A stretch of DNA of 32,703 bases from NCBI GenBank assembly GCA_031285725.1, contig JAITVP010000148.1, positions 1 to 32,703 of the forward strand, given 5' to 3'. This DNA comes from Bacteroidales bacterium. GTDB lineage: Bacteria > Bacteroidota > Bacteroidia > Bacteroidales > WCHB1-69. A program made the position numbers and the translations under genes. The notes under the pieces are model-generated. The model saw only the letters and a list, made by a program, of their open reading frames with translations, was not told the DNA's origin and did not search any database. Below, piece by piece: positions 18,403 through 27,587 of this stretch. Every line of letters starts with the position of its first letter. Position 1 is the stretch's first letter.

Positions 18403-19023
18403 CTAGGTCAACGCACCGGTCGGGCAAACCATGATACACTGACCGCAGTTGATACAGCTGGAGGTGTTCAGCGGTTTCTTTAACGTGGTGCCGATAAATG
18501 TTTGGCTACCCCGGTTGATGTAGTCGATGCAAGCCACATCCATGATCTCTTCGCACACCCGCACGCAACGGCCGCAAAGGATGCATTTTTCCGGGTCGCG
18601 TACGATGCTCGGACCGGAGTGGTCTAATTTGAAACTGTTTTTCTTGCCGCGGATTCGCCGTTCTACCACGTTGTACTCTTTAGAAAGGCTTTGCAATTCG
18701 CAATTTCCGTTTCGCAAGCAGTACAAACAGTCGTCCGGATGGTTGGACAACAACAATTCGATAATGGTTTTACGCGCTTCGGTCACTTTCAACGAGTGGG
18801 TCAGCACTTGCATGCCGTCGTAAACGGGGAATGAGCAAGATGCCGCCAACTTCGGACTTCCTATGATCTCCACCACACAAATACGACACGCCCCGGTGGG
18901 AATGAATTTTTTCATGTGACATAACGTGGGCACTTTGATGCCGTTTCTATTCAGCGCGCTTAATATGGTTTCGCCTTCAAAGGCTTCTATTTTTTTACCG
19001 TTAACTTCTATTTGAATACTCAT
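18403..19023 (-). CDS. hydA: [FeFe] hydrogenase N-terminal [2Fe-2S]/His-Cys3/2x[4Fe-4S] part, ends at in-frame amber codon
   Basis: HPDDCLYCLRNGNC, CILCGRCVRVC, CINCGQCIMVCPTGALT*. Confidence 0.9.
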   Translation of the reverse strand: MSIQIEVNGKKIEAFEGETILSALNRNGIKVPTLCHMKKFIPTGACRICVVEIIGSPKLAASCSFPVYDGMQVLTHSLKVTEARKTIIELLLSNHPDDCLYCLRNGNCELQSLSKEYNVVERRIRGKKNSFKLDHSGPSIVRDPEKCILCGRCVRVCEEIMDVACIDYINRGSQTFIGTTLKKPLNTSSCINCGQCIMVCPTGALT

Positions 19024-19034
19024 AACTCTGTTTT

Positions 19035-20978
19035 TTAAATCATTTCAATTGCATTAAAATTACATGACTCTTTGCAAGAACCACAGCCTATACATTTGTC
19101 ATCAATAATGTAGTGGGGTGCTTTCTTCGATCCGATAATAGCACCGGTAGGACATTTCCGCGCACAGAGTGTACAACCGGTACATAAGTCCGCATGGATT
19201 TTGAATTTTCGTAATTCGGTACAAGTCCGGGTCGGGCAATTCCGTTCGAAAATATGCTCTTCATACTCTTTCCTGAACCATTTCAAGGTACTCAGCACCG
19301 GGTTGGGTGCTGATTGTCCTAATGCGCACAACGAAGTTTCCTTAATGATCTGTCCGAGTTTCTCTAACTGCATCACGCCGCGCATTCTCTCTAATGCGGA
19401 ATTAGGTCCGTTGTGGATCGGTTTAGTGGTGATGCTTTCCAGGATTTCCAACATACGACGGGTTCCTTCGCGGCAGGGAATACATTTCCCGCAGCTTTCG
19501 CGTTGGATGAAGTCCATGAAGAACTTCGCCACGTCAACCATACAGTTATCTTCGTCCATCACAACCAGACCGCCGGATCCCATCATTGCGCCCACCTTCA
19601 ACAACGATTCATAGTCGATTTGGATATCCAAGTTCTCATCGGTGATACAACCGCCAGACGGACCGCCGATCTGCACGGCTTTGAACTTCTTGCCGTTTGC
19701 GATACCGTCGGCAATGTCGAACAAAATCTGACGGATTGTGGTTCCCATCGGAATCTCCACCAACCCCGTGTTTTTAATTTTTCCAGACAAAGCGAACACT
19801 TTCGTTCCCTTGCTGGTTTCGGTACCCACGGAAGCAAACCATTCCCAACCCTTTGCGAAGATTTCAGGAATGTTGGCGAACGTCTCCACATTGTTGATCA
19901 CGGTGGGTTTGCCGAACAAGCCGCTCACTGAAGGGAACGGCGGGCGTGGACGAGGCATGCCTCGTTTACCTTCAATACTGTGGATCAATGCGGTTTCTTC
20001 TCCGCAAACGAACGCACCGGCTCCCATCTTGATCTTCAATTCGAAATCAAAACCGGTTCCGAAAATGTTTTTCCCCAACAAGCCGTACTCTTTCGCTTGT
20101 TTGATGGCAATTTGCAGGCGTTTGATCGCCAACGGGTATTCCGCGCGGATATAGATGTATCCGATGGAAGCCCCGATTGCGTAAGCCCCGATAGCCATAC
20201 CTTCCAGCAGACGGTGCGGGTCGCCCTCAATCACGGCGCGATCCATGAACGCACCCGGGTCACCCTCGTCGGCATTACAGATGATATATTTTTGGTCGTT
20301 TTGCTCTTTTTGCGCCACTTTCCATTTCCGTCCGGTGGGGAAACCGCCGCCGCCACGGCCGCGCAATCCACTCTTTTCCATGAGATCGCACACCGCTGCG
20401 CCATTGTGTTTCTTGATCAGATCCAGCAGTGTGCTGTATCCGCCAAAAGCGATGTATTCCTCAATGCTTTCCGGATCAATCAAACCGCAATTTTTCAAAA
20501 CGATCCGACGTTGGCGAACGAAGAAGGGGTGATCGTTGAAATTGGTGATGTTTTCCCATTTCGCACCGCCTTCTATCGGAAATTGTCCGAGCACCTGTTT
20601 CATTTCCGGTTTCCCGTTGAAGGCGGTGTTCAACACATCGTCCACTTTCTCTTGGGTCACATTTTTGAAGGAGATTCTGTTTTTGCCCGGAATCTGCACG
20701 TCCACGATGGGTTCCGCGGTACATAGACCGATACAGCCCACTTCCATCACATTGGCAACCAGTTTGTTATCTTCGAGATATTTCTTGATAGCGGAGATGG
20801 TTTCCCCTGCCCCGGCACCCAATCCGCAGGTGCCTGCACCCACGTAAATCATTGGTTTGTCAATAATTTCCCGTTTTATCACGCGCATCTCTTTTTGAGC
20901 TTCTGCGCCATCTATTTTCAGACCTTTCAAAAGATCCATCAATAAATTTGTCCTTTTTTCTGAATTCATTCCGGTCAT
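19035..20978 (-). CDS. hydB: NuoF-like hydrogenase subunit beta (HydB)
   Basis: SGLRGRGGGGFPTGRKW, ESCGKCIPCREGTRRM, C-terminal 2x[4Fe-4S]; start set to ATG 20978, 1 nt after the hydC stop (ORF track starts at 21005). Confidence 0.9.
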   Translation of the reverse strand: MTGMNSEKRTNLLMDLLKGLKIDGAEAQKEMRVIKREIIDKPMIYVGAGTCGLGAGAGETISAIKKYLEDNKLVANVMEVGCIGLCTAEPIVDVQIPGKNRISFKNVTQEKVDDVLNTAFNGKPEMKQVLGQFPIEGGAKWENITNFNDHPFFVRQRRIVLKNCGLIDPESIEEYIAFGGYSTLLDLIKKHNGAAVCDLMEKSGLRGRGGGGFPTGRKWKVAQKEQNDQKYIICNADEGDPGAFMDRAVIEGDPHRLLEGMAIGAYAIGASIGYIYIRAEYPLAIKRLQIAIKQAKEYGLLGKNIFGTGFDFELKIKMGAGAFVCGEETALIHSIEGKRGMPRPRPPFPSVSGLFGKPTVINNVETFANIPEIFAKGWEWFASVGTETSKGTKVFALSGKIKNTGLVEIPMGTTIRQILFDIADGIANGKKFKAVQIGGPSGGCITDENLDIQIDYESLLKVGAMMGSGGLVVMDEDNCMVDVAKFFMDFIQRESCGKCIPCREGTRRMLEILESITTKPIHNGPNSALERMRGVMQLEKLGQIIKETSLCALGQSAPNPVLSTLKWFRKEYEEHIFERNCPTRTCTELRKFKIHADLCTGCTLCARKCPTGAIIGSKKAPHYIIDDKCIGCGSCKESCNFNAIEMI

Positions 20979-20979
20979 A

Positions 20980-21441
20980 TTACTCTTTGTTTCTATAGGT
21001 TTCAACTAATTCATTAATACTTTCTGGGGTCATGTTGGCGTGGAACGTGCCGTTCACGCTGATGACCGGAGCCAGACCGCAAGCACCTATGCAGGCCACC
21101 ACTTCAATGCTGAATAGGGCGTCGCGGGAGGTTTGTCCCGCCTTCATTTTCAGTGTTCGTTCCAGTTCTTGCAGCACGGAGAGTGATCCGAGCACGTGGC
21201 AAGCTGTTCCGCGGCACACCTGGATGTGATACTTTCCTTGGGGTTCAAACCGGAATTGGTTGTAGAAAGTCGCCACCCCGTAGATCTTACTGGTGGGAAT
21301 GTTCAATTTTTCTCCGGTTTTCACGATAGCTTCTTCCGAAAGGTAGCCCTCGTTTTCCTGAATCTTTTGAAGCAATGCGATCAAGGCGTCTCTCCCGCTG
21401 TTTTCGTACTTCTCTAAGATGTTGTCAATTGATTTTTTCAT
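20980..21441 (-). CDS. hydC: NuoE-like hydrogenase subunit gamma (HydC)
   Basis: CRGTACHVLGS and ACIGACGLAP [2Fe-2S] motifs. Confidence 0.9.
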   Translation of the reverse strand: MKKSIDNILEKYENSGRDALIALLQKIQENEGYLSEEAIVKTGEKLNIPTSKIYGVATFYNQFRFEPQGKYHIQVCRGTACHVLGSLSVLQELERTLKMKAGQTSRDALFSIEVVACIGACGLAPVISVNGTFHANMTPESINELVETYRNKE

Positions 21442-21587
21442 AATAAATTTTTGATTACTAAATTTATTGGGTTATAACTCTGTGATTTGTTTTTGTTGTA
21501 AAAGAAGATTGTAAAACACTTGTCATTTGAAAATGGAATCATCTTCAAAAAAGAGTGTTTTGCAATAAAAAATGCCAAAAAATGGCT

Positions 21588-22085
21588 CTATTTCCCCAAT
21601 ATCCGAACGATTTCTGCGAACACCTTCTTCCCGTCCACGGGTTTGCGGACGAAGCCGTCCACCGGGAACCAGATGGAGTCGCCCTCTTCGTTCAGATAGT
21701 CAACACCGGACTTTCCAGTGTTGATGTCTTTCACCAAGATCACGTGCAACTCTTTGAAACCAGGGTTCTTGCGGAACTCGCGTGCCATAGATTGCACATC
21801 CGGCTTGGTGGTCGTGAGGATGTCTATGGAGGTCTGCATCAATACGGGGATTTTGCGCAATTCGGGATCGTCGGTAAGCTCTTTTGCAAGCTCAAATCCC
21901 TCGTAATGCGTGGTCATCATCACGTCTAAGATGGCTAAATCAGGCTCCTCATCCCTGATTTTCTGCATCCCTTCCACCTTGTTCATGGCGGAAATGACGT
22001 TGTATCCCTCTTTGGACAAGATGGTTTCGATGATGGCGATCACATCAATGTCATCATCGACAATTAAAATTTTTTTACTTTCCAT
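21588..22085 (-). CDS. response regulator with extended REC domain
   Basis: ILIVDDDIDVIAIIETIL...LAILDVMM; late conserved Lys in GFVRKPVDG after a long insert. Confidence 0.85.
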   Translation of the reverse strand: MESKKILIVDDDIDVIAIIETILSKEGYNVISAMNKVEGMQKIRDEEPDLAILDVMMTTHYEGFELAKELTDDPELRKIPVLMQTSIDILTTTKPDVQSMAREFRKNPGFKELHVILVKDINTGKSGVDYLNEEGDSIWFPVDGFVRKPVDGKKVFAEIVRILGK

Positions 22086-22198
22086 AACGCTCTGTTTTGG
22101 TATAATAACAACATTTGGCAGGTGTTTTTCGTAATCTAATCAATCGTTACTTGAAAAGGACAGCTTTTCCAAATTTACTTTTCCCCTTTCAAGCGGTG

Positions 22199-22206
22199 CA
22201 AAGGTA
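22199..22206 (-). promoter_or_regulatory. candidate -7 element TACCTTTG for the RR-hyd operon
   Basis: TAnnTTTG match about 114 nt upstream of the first ATG. Confidence 0.45.
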
Positions 22207-22443
22207 CAACAAATTTCAATTAAAAAAAAGTGCAAAAATCATTTTTAACTAATTCTTTTTCAGATAGTTTACATGCAGTTAATAAAGAAAAAAATCTTTA
22301 TTAACTTAAACAGAATCCACACGCTCAGTCCCTAAACTTTTTTTCCTTTTTTTTGTTTCATCTGCATATTCAGATGAAATGTCAGGTAAACCTGTTGAAT
22401 CTGTGTGCTATTAAACGATGTTTTAATCATTAAAACAACCATT

Positions 22444-22497
22444 ATGAAAAATTTAAATTTGGCATTAATTGCGGCGTTGGCTATGTTGACTTTTTAA
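22444..22497 (+). pseudogene. truncated duplicate of the NlpE/META lipoprotein 5' end (17-aa mini-ORF MKNLNLALIAALAMLTF*)
   Basis: 47 of 52 nt identical (counted by eye) to the start of the gene at 24381. Confidence 0.8.
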
Positions 22498-22509
22498 CAA
22501 AAAAATGAT

Positions 22510-24318
22510 ATGAAAAAAAGTTTTTCCATTTTCTTCATTATAGTATTATTTTCTTTATTATCAATACATTCCTTGCACTCACAAGAGGCACCTTCGTGGG
22601 ATGAATTGAATGCCCGACCTTACCCGCAATGGTTCATTGATGCGAAGTTGGGAATTTTTATCCATTGGGGTATTTATTCGGTTCCCGCTTATGGCGGACC
22701 GGAGTCTTATGCTGAGTGGTTCCTGCGCGGTATCGATGTTGGCGATCCGAGACGGACACAATTTATGAAACAGGTTTGGGGTGAGGATTTCACTTATCGC
22801 GACTTCGCTCCACTCTTCAAAGCCGAACTTTTCGATCCGGATGAGTGGGCGAATATTTTTCAAAAATCAGGGGCAAAATATATTCTTCTGACATCCAAAC
22901 ATCACGATGGCTATTGCCTGTGGCCTAGCCGATATGCGCCGAATTGGAACAGTGTGGAGATCGGACCGCACCGCAATATTGTGGGTGAATTGAAAACCGC
23001 CGTGGAAAAACAAGATATAAAATTTGGAATTTACTACTCTTTGGCAGAATGGAATAATCCATTACACTATTGGTATAAAGATCCGCATGACTCCATTGCG
23101 AATTATGTGAATAACTATATGATCCCGCAATTCAAGGAGGTGATCACGGCATACAAACCCGAAGTGCTTTTCACGGATGGTGAGTGGTTCAACACCGCAG
23201 AGCAGTGGCACGCTCGGGAGTTGATTGATTGGTATTACAATACCGTAGGGCCGATGGCGATCGTGAATGATCGTTGGGGATACGGTGCGGATGTGGGGTT
23301 CAAAACGCCCGAATACAGTTCGGGTGGGTTGAAGATTGATCGACCATGGGCGGAAGTGCGCGGATTGGGCAGATCTTTTGGACTCAATCGCTATGAAAAA
23401 CTTTCCACCTATATGACCTCTCGCGAGCTGATTGAGCTTTTTGCACGGGCAATCGCTTGTGGAGGTGGTTTGATTATCAACGTTGGACCCGCTGCCGATG
23501 GACAAATCCCATTGATACAACAAGAACGGATTGAGGCGCTGGGAGAGTGGATTCGTATCAACGAAGAGGCGGTATACGGTTCAACCGCTTGGATAAAACA
23601 CGGCGAGGAGCACGAAGTAACTCTCACCCGGATTGACACGACAATCAACTTCAACTGGGTGCGTAATTCGCCGGGTTATCCCATCATGGAAGACTACTTT
23701 ACCGCCACGTGGAACGGTTTCATCCAACCCGATTTTGATGGTGAATACACTTTCACCGCCACCGCCGATGAAGGCATGTACCTCTTCATCGATGGCGAGT
23801 TGGTGTTGGATTTATGGGAAGGCACTGTAGAAAGCACCGATTCGGAAGCGATGCGGGAGTTAGAACAACAAGATAAAAAAGGTGCGGTGAAGCTGAAAAA
23901 GGGCGAGTTGCATGCGATCCGAATTGATTTCCGAGAAGAAACGCATGCAGCCTCTATCTCGTTGAGTTGGGAACACAAAAATATCCCCAAAGAAGTGGTG
24001 CCGGGGCGGAACTTCTACACCACGAACGCAGCCATACAGCACGGTTTGAATGCCGAGTATCGCTCCATGCGCCAATATATCGCCTACACGCAAAATCATG
24101 GAAATATTTATGCCATCTGTTTTGAATGGCCTGATGACCGCTTGGAGCTGCCGATTGATGCTCCCCCTTCCGGCACCAAAATTTCCTTATTAGGAAGAGA
24201 CGGCGACCTCCCTTGGAAACACGAGAACGGCAAACTAATCATTGATGTTTCCGGTGTGAAATACAACGAGATCCCGAACCATGAAGCTTGGACTTTTAAG
24301 ATAATTAATAACTATTAA
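22510..24318 (+). CDS. GH29 alpha-L-fucosidase with C-terminal PA14-like domain
   Basis: FIHWGIYSVPAYGGPESYAEWF, SKHHDGYCLWPS, LFTDGEW; PA14-like YTFTATADEGMYLFIDGELVLDLW. Confidence 0.92.
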   Translation: MKKSFSIFFIIVLFSLLSIHSLHSQEAPSWDELNARPYPQWFIDAKLGIFIHWGIYSVPAYGGPESYAEWFLRGIDVGDPRRTQFMKQVWGEDFTYRDFAPLFKAELFDPDEWANIFQKSGAKYILLTSKHHDGYCLWPSRYAPNWNSVEIGPHRNIVGELKTAVEKQDIKFGIYYSLAEWNNPLHYWYKDPHDSIANYVNNYMIPQFKEVITAYKPEVLFTDGEWFNTAEQWHARELIDWYYNTVGPMAIVNDRWGYGADVGFKTPEYSSGGLKIDRPWAEVRGLGRSFGLNRYEKLSTYMTSRELIELFARAIACGGGLIINVGPAADGQIPLIQQERIEALGEWIRINEEAVYGSTAWIKHGEEHEVTLTRIDTTINFNWVRNSPGYPIMEDYFTATWNGFIQPDFDGEYTFTATADEGMYLFIDGELVLDLWEGTVESTDSEAMRELEQQDKKGAVKLKKGELHAIRIDFREETHAASISLSWEHKNIPKEVVPGRNFYTTNAAIQHGLNAEYRSMRQYIAYTQNHGNIYAICFEWPDDRLELPIDAPPSGTKISLLGRDGDLPWKHENGKLIIDVSGVKYNEIPNHEAWTFKIINNY

Positions 24319-24380
24319 CTATAAAGAACTATTTCTCTCCTTTTTTGTTTCAGTGCTATGATCATTAAAAAACAAATAGT

Positions 24381-25145
24381 ATGAAAAATTTAAATTTGCC
24401 ATTGATTGCGGTGTTGGCTGTGTTGACTTTTGGGGCGTGCAAATCTTCTTTGAAGAACAGCGAGGTGAAGTCGGATAACAGCGAGAACTCGTTAGATTGG
24501 AGTGGCATTTACAGCAATGTGCTGCCGTGTGCCGATTGCGAAGGCATTCAGACAACGATCGTGTTGAACCGGGATAACACGTACACCAAAACATGGCGAT
24601 ATCTGGATCGGGATGTGAGCAGTTTCACGGCAAGCGGAACGTTTTCTTGGGATGCTGACGGTCGGAAGATCACCCTGTCGGACATTGCCGAAACCCCCTT
24701 GCAATATCTGGTGGGTGAGAACCGCCTCCTCCAATTGGACATGGAAGGGATGGAAATTCCCACAGATCAACAGGATCTATACACGCTAACCAACATCGAT
24801 AATCTTGTGGAACACCATTGGAAATTGATTGAGGTGAATGGCAATCCTGTACCTGAAGGGATGCGCACGGAAGCGTACCTGATGTTCAAAGTAGAGGACA
24901 ATCGTCTGGTCGGCAGCGGCGGATGCAATTCGCTGACCGCTTCTTACATCGTCCGTAACGGTAACCGTCTTGAAATCACCGCTCCGGTAGCCACCAAGAT
25001 GGCCTGCTTGGACATGGAAGTGGAAACCCAGCTTTTCAGAGCTTTGGAAACAACCGACAACTACGCCATCCTTGGTGACACGCTTTCGTTGAATAGGGCG
25101 AGAATGGCGCCGTTGGCAAAATTTGTTAAGACGTTGGGACGTTAG
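24381..25145 (+). CDS. lipoprotein with NlpE-like N-terminal and META/HslJ-like C-terminal domain
   Basis: Lipobox TFGAC; GIYSNVLPCADCEGIQTTIVLNRDNTY; SGGCNSLTASY...MACLDMEVE. Confidence 0.85.
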   Translation: MKNLNLPLIAVLAVLTFGACKSSLKNSEVKSDNSENSLDWSGIYSNVLPCADCEGIQTTIVLNRDNTYTKTWRYLDRDVSSFTASGTFSWDADGRKITLSDIAETPLQYLVGENRLLQLDMEGMEIPTDQQDLYTLTNIDNLVEHHWKLIEVNGNPVPEGMRTEAYLMFKVEDNRLVGSGGCNSLTASYIVRNGNRLEITAPVATKMACLDMEVETQLFRALETTDNYAILGDTLSLNRARMAPLAKFVKTLGR

Positions 25146-25155
25146 GATATTGGGT

Positions 25156-27444
25156 TTAATCAAAGTCTGGTACTATCTTCTCCTTCACCTTTTCATTACA
25201 GCCATTGGCATCACCGGTGAAAGCTGCGGGGATTTGGAAATCGTAACCTTCTCCTTTGTCGGCAGCAACGCCCTTGTAAGGTAATTTGGGATCATTGTAT
25301 ACTTTTTGCATGAAAAGGGCGAACACGGGCATCGCCGTGCGGGCGCCCTGTCCCAGGCTGATGCTGCGGAAGTGAGCGGCGCGGTCTTCACAACCTACCC
25401 AAACGCCGCACGTCAGCGACGGGGAATAGCCCACAAACCACCCGTCTGATTGGTTGTCTGTAGTACCGGTTTTACCGGCTAATGGGAAGCCCAATTTATA
25501 CTGTGACCGCAGTCGTCCCCCGGTTCCGTAATCCACCACGCCTTGCATCAATCGAACTGTCTTGAATGCCGTGATTTGGTCGATCGCCTCGTTGGTTTTT
25601 GGGATAAATGTGTGGATGACATTGCCTTCCTTGTCACAAATAGTGGTGATGAAAGAGGGTTCAACATATACGCCTTGGTTAGGAAAACAGTTGATAGCCC
25701 CGACTTGTTCGTACAACGTTAACTCGCAAGCACCCAGACAGATGGATGGAACAGAGGGAATATCGGAAGTCATCCCCATATTGCGAACCAAGTGGATTAC
25801 CGATTCGGCTCCGAATTGTTTCATCAGGTAAGCGGAAACGTAGTTCAATGAGTGCGCTAATGCCTCTTTCAGCGGGAGCATCTGTCCGTTTTTGTAGTCG
25901 CCGGAGTTCTTGGGTGTCCATGTTCCACCCTCGGGCAGGTGGAATGTCACAGGAACGTTTGGCACCAATTTACAAGGATTGTACTCGCCGTTCTGCATTG
26001 CCACCGTGTACACGTACGGCTTGAATGTTGAGCCGACCTGTCGTTTCGACAGTTTCACATGGTCGAATTGGAAGTGATTGTAGTTGGTGCCACCCACATA
26101 TGCCTTCACATAGCCGGTGTGTGGTTCCATCGCCATCATGCCGCAATGAAGGAATGATTTCATGTAACGGATATGATCCATCGGCGTCATCACCGTGTCG
26201 ATTTCCCCTCTGTCCCAAGTGAAAACTTTCATCTCCATTTTTGTGTTAAATGCCTTTTTGATCTCCTCTTCCGTTGCGCCCTCCGCTTTCATGGCCAGGT
26301 AAAGTTCGGTGCGTTTCATGGCGGAATTCAAGATGCGGTCGGTCTCCTCTTTTGATATTCTGAAAAACGGTGCGTTGTCGCGACCTTTCCAATGATCGAA
26401 AAACATGGGTTGCAGATATCGGCAAACGTGTTCATGCACCGCAGCTTCGGCATGCCGTTGCATCTGCGCGTCAATGGTGGTGTAGATTTTCAACCCATCT
26501 TTATAAATGTCATACTGTGAACCGTCCGCTTTCGGATTGTTTTTGCACCACTCCACCAAATATTGCCGGATATACTCTCTAAAATAGGTGGCGATTCCTT
26601 GCGTGTGGCTTTGCACCCGGAAATGTGACATGTCGATTGGGATGGCTTGCACCGAATCCGCCATGTCCGGACTCAAGTATTTGTACTTTTCCATCTGCTC
26701 AATCACCGTGTTGCGCCGTTCCAGTGATGCGGTGGGATTCCGGCGGGGACTGTATTTTGTGGGCGCTTTCAACATCCCCACTAACAGTGCCGATTCCTCA
26801 GCGCACAGATCCTTAGGTTCTTTGCTGAAATAAGTATTGGAAGCGGATTTAATGCCCGAAGAATTATTTCCGAAATCAACGGTATTCAAATACATGGTCA
26901 TGATCTCGTTTTTTGAATATTCCCGTTCCAATTTGGCTGCCACCACCCACTCTTTCAGTTTGGTCATGATCATCTCCGCCTTAGACATATCGCTGCTGCG
27001 CGGAAAAAGGTTTTTCGCCAGTTGCTGTGTGATCGTGCTACCACCGCCCTTGTGGTTGTTGGTGAGTACCCCGAACGCCACCCGGAACAACGCCCGCACA
27101 TCCACGCCGGCATGGTCATAAAACCGCACATCCTCCGTGGCGATCAATGCGTCCGTGAGATTCTTAGGCAAATCATGGTAAGCCACCATTGATCGGTTCT
27201 CGATGTAGTATTTCCCCAGCAACTCGCCGTCATACGAATAGACCTCTGTTGCCAGGTTCGTGTTCGGGTTTTCCAAATCGGCGAACGATGGCATGAAACC
27301 CATATGTCCATGAGAAATCAGCCAGAATATCAACACAATACCAGCAACCAAAACGGAATAAACGATCCAAAATGGCTTGATCCACTTGGAATATTGAGTG
27401 TTTTGCTTGCCTTTTTTCTTTTTGGTTTGTCCTTTTTTATACAT
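25156..27444 (-). CDS. penicillin-binding protein 1A (transglycosylase/transpeptidase)
   Basis: GGGSTITQQLAKNLF, QVGSTFKPYVYTVAM, AGKTGTTDNQSDGWFVG; start placed at MYKKGQTKKKKG. Confidence 0.93.
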   Translation of the reverse strand: MYKKGQTKKKKGKQNTQYSKWIKPFWIVYSVLVAGIVLIFWLISHGHMGFMPSFADLENPNTNLATEVYSYDGELLGKYYIENRSMVAYHDLPKNLTDALIATEDVRFYDHAGVDVRALFRVAFGVLTNNHKGGGSTITQQLAKNLFPRSSDMSKAEMIMTKLKEWVVAAKLEREYSKNEIMTMYLNTVDFGNNSSGIKSASNTYFSKEPKDLCAEESALLVGMLKAPTKYSPRRNPTASLERRNTVIEQMEKYKYLSPDMADSVQAIPIDMSHFRVQSHTQGIATYFREYIRQYLVEWCKNNPKADGSQYDIYKDGLKIYTTIDAQMQRHAEAAVHEHVCRYLQPMFFDHWKGRDNAPFFRISKEETDRILNSAMKRTELYLAMKAEGATEEEIKKAFNTKMEMKVFTWDRGEIDTVMTPMDHIRYMKSFLHCGMMAMEPHTGYVKAYVGGTNYNHFQFDHVKLSKRQVGSTFKPYVYTVAMQNGEYNPCKLVPNVPVTFHLPEGGTWTPKNSGDYKNGQMLPLKEALAHSLNYVSAYLMKQFGAESVIHLVRNMGMTSDIPSVPSICLGACELTLYEQVGAINCFPNQGVYVEPSFITTICDKEGNVIHTFIPKTNEAIDQITAFKTVRLMQGVVDYGTGGRLRSQYKLGFPLAGKTGTTDNQSDGWFVGYSPSLTCGVWVGCEDRAAHFRSISLGQGARTAMPVFALFMQKVYNDPKLPYKGVAADKGEGYDFQIPAAFTGDANGCNEKVKEKIVPDFD

Positions 27445-27553
27445 TGTTTTTAGATGTTCAATGGGTATGCAAAGATAGCCATAATTTAACAATGAAGATA
27501 TTTGAAAATGATGGAAATATTTTCCTTCTTTCCGCAATTTCTCAACTTTTTCG

Positions 27554-27561
27554 TACCTTTG
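27554..27561 (+). promoter_or_regulatory. candidate -7 element TACCTTTG upstream of ileS
   Basis: TAnnTTTG match 27 nt before the ATG at 27588. Confidence 0.5.
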
Positions 27562-27587
27562 CCTGCTTATTTCAAAAATGGAAAATA

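Noticed and set aside
18391-18408. Pyrrolysine-type recoding of the hydA TAG
   Set aside because: TAG terminates several other genes in the window and no Pyl machinery is visible; readthrough, reinitiation, mutation or sequencing error are simpler
19980-20726. 248-aa plus-strand ORF opposite hydB
   Set aside because: Antisense shadow of a conserved coding region
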